Source: Ferruginibacter sp.
GTDB lineage: Bacteria; Bacteroidota; Bacteroidia; Chitinophagales; Chitinophagaceae
Direction: 5' to 3'
NCBI GenBank assembly: GCA_025362765.1
Contig: JANYFI010000423.1
Span: forward strand, 1 to 7,448
Length of the DNA: 7,448 nt
Part shown: piece by piece, positions 6,033 to 7,448 of the stretch
Position numbering within the stretch: position 1 is the stretch's first letter
How the letters are laid out: each line of letters opens with the position of its first letter
The notes under the pieces: generated by a model
What the model saw: the letters and a program-made list of their open reading frames with translations, nothing else
Told to the model about the DNA's origin: nothing
The model's database searches: none
Made by a program: the position numbers and the translations under genes

Positions 6033-7007
6033 GTGAAAAAAAACATCCTTTTTATTTTACCGCTTTTTTTTATAACTATACTACACGTTGCAGCGCAGGA
6101 AAAAGATAGCAGTAAAACAAAACTATCCCTGACCGTTAATAAAAAAGCCCTCAACTTTATTGCTATGGGAGACTGGGGAAGAAATGGAGAATACAAACAA
6201 AAGGAAGTCGCAGATCAGATGGGCATAACTGCAAAAACTTTAAATACAGATTTTTTTATAGCAACGGGTGATAACTTTTATCCCAGTGGTGTTGCAAGTA
6301 CACAGGACCACCGCTGGATAGACTCTTATGAAAATATTTATACGGCCCATTCTTTACAACAAAACTGGTACGTTGTATTGGGCAATCATGACTATAAGGG
6401 TAATGTGCAGGCCGAAATAGACTACACTAAAGTTGACCGTCGCTGGAATATGCCTGCAAGGTATTATTTTAAAAAACTTCCGCTAAATGGTGATACCACT
6501 CAACAGGTGTTGCTTGTATTTATTGATACTACTCCCCTTATTGATGAGTACTATAAAGGTGCAGATCATGCGGATGTTAAAACGCAGGATACTGCTCAAC
6601 AAAGAAAATGGCTGGAAGCAGTATTAAGCGATCCATCACCCAATATTAAATAGAGGATTGTTGCCGGCCATCATCCATTATACACAGGTGGTAAAAGAAT
6701 GGATGCTGATGAAACAAAAGCGCTGAATCATTTATTAAACCCTATTTTTTATAAATATAAAGTAGATGCTTATATCTGCGGACATGAGCACAGCCTGCAA
6801 TACATTAAACCCAAAAGTGGTTATACCCATTACTTTATTTCTGGTGCAGGATCAGAAACAACACCCACCATACTTCACCCCGACGGAGGTAAGTTTGCCA
6901 TATCAGAAAATGGATTTATGGCATTTTCCTTATTGCCTGAAAGTTTATTGGTGCAGGTAATTAGTTACAAGGGTGATGTGTTATACAAAGAAATTATTAA
7001 GAAATAA
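6033..7007 (+). pseudogene. Exported purple acid phosphatase-type metallophosphatase, interrupted by in-frame TAG
   Basis: The frame runs 324 codons plus TAA from a GTG start, chosen because it gives Lys-Lys followed by a hydrophobic signal peptide ending near HVAA (residue 21). It carries the five purple-acid-phosphatase motifs in order: GDWG (46-49), GDNFY (79-83), GNHD (117-120), VAGH (210-213) and GHEH (250-253). The expected di-metal ligands are Asp47, Asp80, Tyr83, Asn118, His213, His251 and His253. Length and motif spacing fit the tartrate-resistant type 5 group (about 325 aa), which hydrolyses phosphomonoesters. Codon 207 (6651-6653) is TAG, between NIK and RIVAGHH. Relatives usually have Trp here, so a single TGG-to-TAG change is likely. 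The 206-residue product would lack three metal ligands and should be inactive. The frame beyond is intact to its TAA, so the change is recent, read through, or a sequencing or strain variant. It could encode an active enzyme if TAG is decoded. It is transcribed away from the receptor operon. Confidence 0.88.
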
Positions 7008-7105
7008 AACTATCCAGTTTAAAAATCACCTTGCTATATTATTTTAAGATTTTACAGGCACAGGGAGGGTAATTTGAATTGAGAATTTTTGTTCAAGAAA
7101 ATCCA

Positions 7106-7216
7106 CTAACGAAAATATTTAAATTTCACTGGCGCATTTTGACTAAGCATGTAAACCACCTTAAAATACCTATATTCATTAATACAAAACATTTGGCCAT
7201 TGGAGTTTGACACCAT
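7106..7216 (-). CDS. Marginal 36-residue open frame, probably not a gene
   Basis: An ATG at 7216 opens 36 codons (MVSNSNGQMFCINEYRYF near the N-terminus, ending APVKFKYFR) before a TAG. No ribosome-binding signal, no known family and no conserved neighbour support it, and it ends in TAG while all other intact genes here end in TAA. I list it because the residue mix is less biased than most chance frames in this region. It may be a remnant of a longer coding sequence. Confidence 0.12.
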   Translation of the reverse strand: MVSNSNGQMFCINEYRYFKVVYMLSQNAPVKFKYFR

Positions 7217-7221
7217 TTTCT

Positions 7222-7237
7222 ATGAATTAAAATTCAT
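7222..7237. repeat. Perfect 7-bp inverted repeat with 2-bp centre
   Basis: ATGAATT (7222-7228) and AATTCAT (7231-7237) are exact reverse complements around AA. It could be a protein-binding dyad or a weak AT-rich hairpin. It lies 6 bp upstream, on the minus strand, of the marginal frame that starts at 7216. Confidence 0.3.
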
Positions 7238-7307
7238 TAAGTTTATTATAAGTTCACGTAGACTATTTCAAAAGTTCAACAATATTGCATTCTACCTCAA
7301 CAACAAC

Positions 7308-7448
7308 AATTCCGTATTAATCAAATTGTAAAGATGACTGACTGATTGATTAAAAAGAATTGGGAATAACTATTGCAATGACCCGTTGCAGTACACCCCC
7401 CTTATTTCTTTTACGCCTCCGGCAAATAAGCCGGGAGAACTGCACCGG
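7308..7448. repeat. Right copy of 141-bp exact terminal direct repeat
   Basis: Identical to bases 1-141 with no mismatch. It marks closure of the contig and should be counted once when the element is treated as a circle. The exact edge at 7448 has no biological boundary signal that I can see. Confidence 0.97.

Larger units (their letters stand above)
7008..7307. other. Gene-free region downstream of the phosphatase
   Basis: No supported gene is present. A short AAACT-ATCC-AGTTT hairpin (7007-7020) overlaps the phosphatase stop but is not followed by a T-run, so termination there is uncertain. A perfect ATGAATT-AA-AATTCAT dyad lies at 7222-7237. A 36-codon minus-strand frame (7216-7106) and a plus-strand frame without ATG (7155-7331) are open, as AT-rich DNA often allows. 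On the circle this region continues directly into 1-732. Confidence 0.6.

Noticed and set aside
6651..6653. Whole-genome recoding of TAG as a sense codon
   Set aside because: It is the only TAG inside the four long frames. With recoding, more in-frame TAG codons would be expected in about 2,000 codons. A single mutation or variant explains it better.
6699..7007. A separate 102-residue gene starting at ATG 6699
   Set aside because: It is the C-terminal part of the phosphatase in the same frame, carrying the GHEH motif. It lacks the VAGH motif before it and any signal peptide, so it is not an independent enzyme.
7155..7331. Open plus-strand frame crossing the circle junction (about 58 codons)
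   Set aside because: It has no ATG and is dominated by Ile, Phe, Asn, Leu and Lys codons as expected by chance in AT-rich DNA. It also overlaps the equally weak minus-strand frame.

Overview
The window looks like a piece of a Bacteroidota genome, most likely a Chitinophagia/Sphingobacteriia-type organism. The grounds are AT-rich DNA, starts without Shine-Dalgarno sequences, a TonB-dependent receptor carrying an N-terminal carboxypeptidase-regulatory-like domain, and a lipoprotein whose mature N-terminus (Cys-Gln-Lys-Asp-Glu) resembles the Bacteroidota surface-export signal. The first 141 bases are repeated exactly as the last 141, so the contig closes into a 7,307-bp circle, or one unit of a tandem array. 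The overlap equals the largest default k-mer of the MEGAHIT assembler, so it is probably the assembler's mark of a loop rather than a biological terminal repeat.

Layout. Positions 1-732 and 7008-7448 are one continuous stretch of about 1 kb on the circle with no convincing gene. It holds two blocks of nested inverted repeats (69-160 and 283-413), a pair of palindromes one helical turn apart (518-539), and a few marginal small open frames. On the minus strand, three genes follow one another from 5778 down to 733: a 909-aa TonB-dependent outer-membrane receptor, a 401-aa right-handed beta-helix lipoprotein 14 bp downstream, and a 336-aa exported seven-bladed YncE-like propeller 85 bp further on. 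A 254-bp divergent promoter region (5779-6032) separates this probable operon from a plus-strand gene for an exported purple-acid-phosphatase-type enzyme (6033-7007).

The phosphatase reading frame has all five metal-binding motifs of the family but is cut by an in-frame TAG at codon 207, just before the fourth motif. TGG (Trp) is the likely ancestral codon. The present state is either a fresh nonsense mutation, a sequence variant or error, or read-through.

Together the genes suggest a cell-envelope scavenging module. A periplasmic or secreted phosphatase would act with a receptor, a surface lipoprotein in the slot usually taken by SusD, and a periplasmic propeller. An organophosphate-related substrate is inferred from gene context only. 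No replication, mobilization, transposase or recombinase gene is visible, which makes a free-standing 7.3-kb circle unexpected and is the main structural puzzle of the window.
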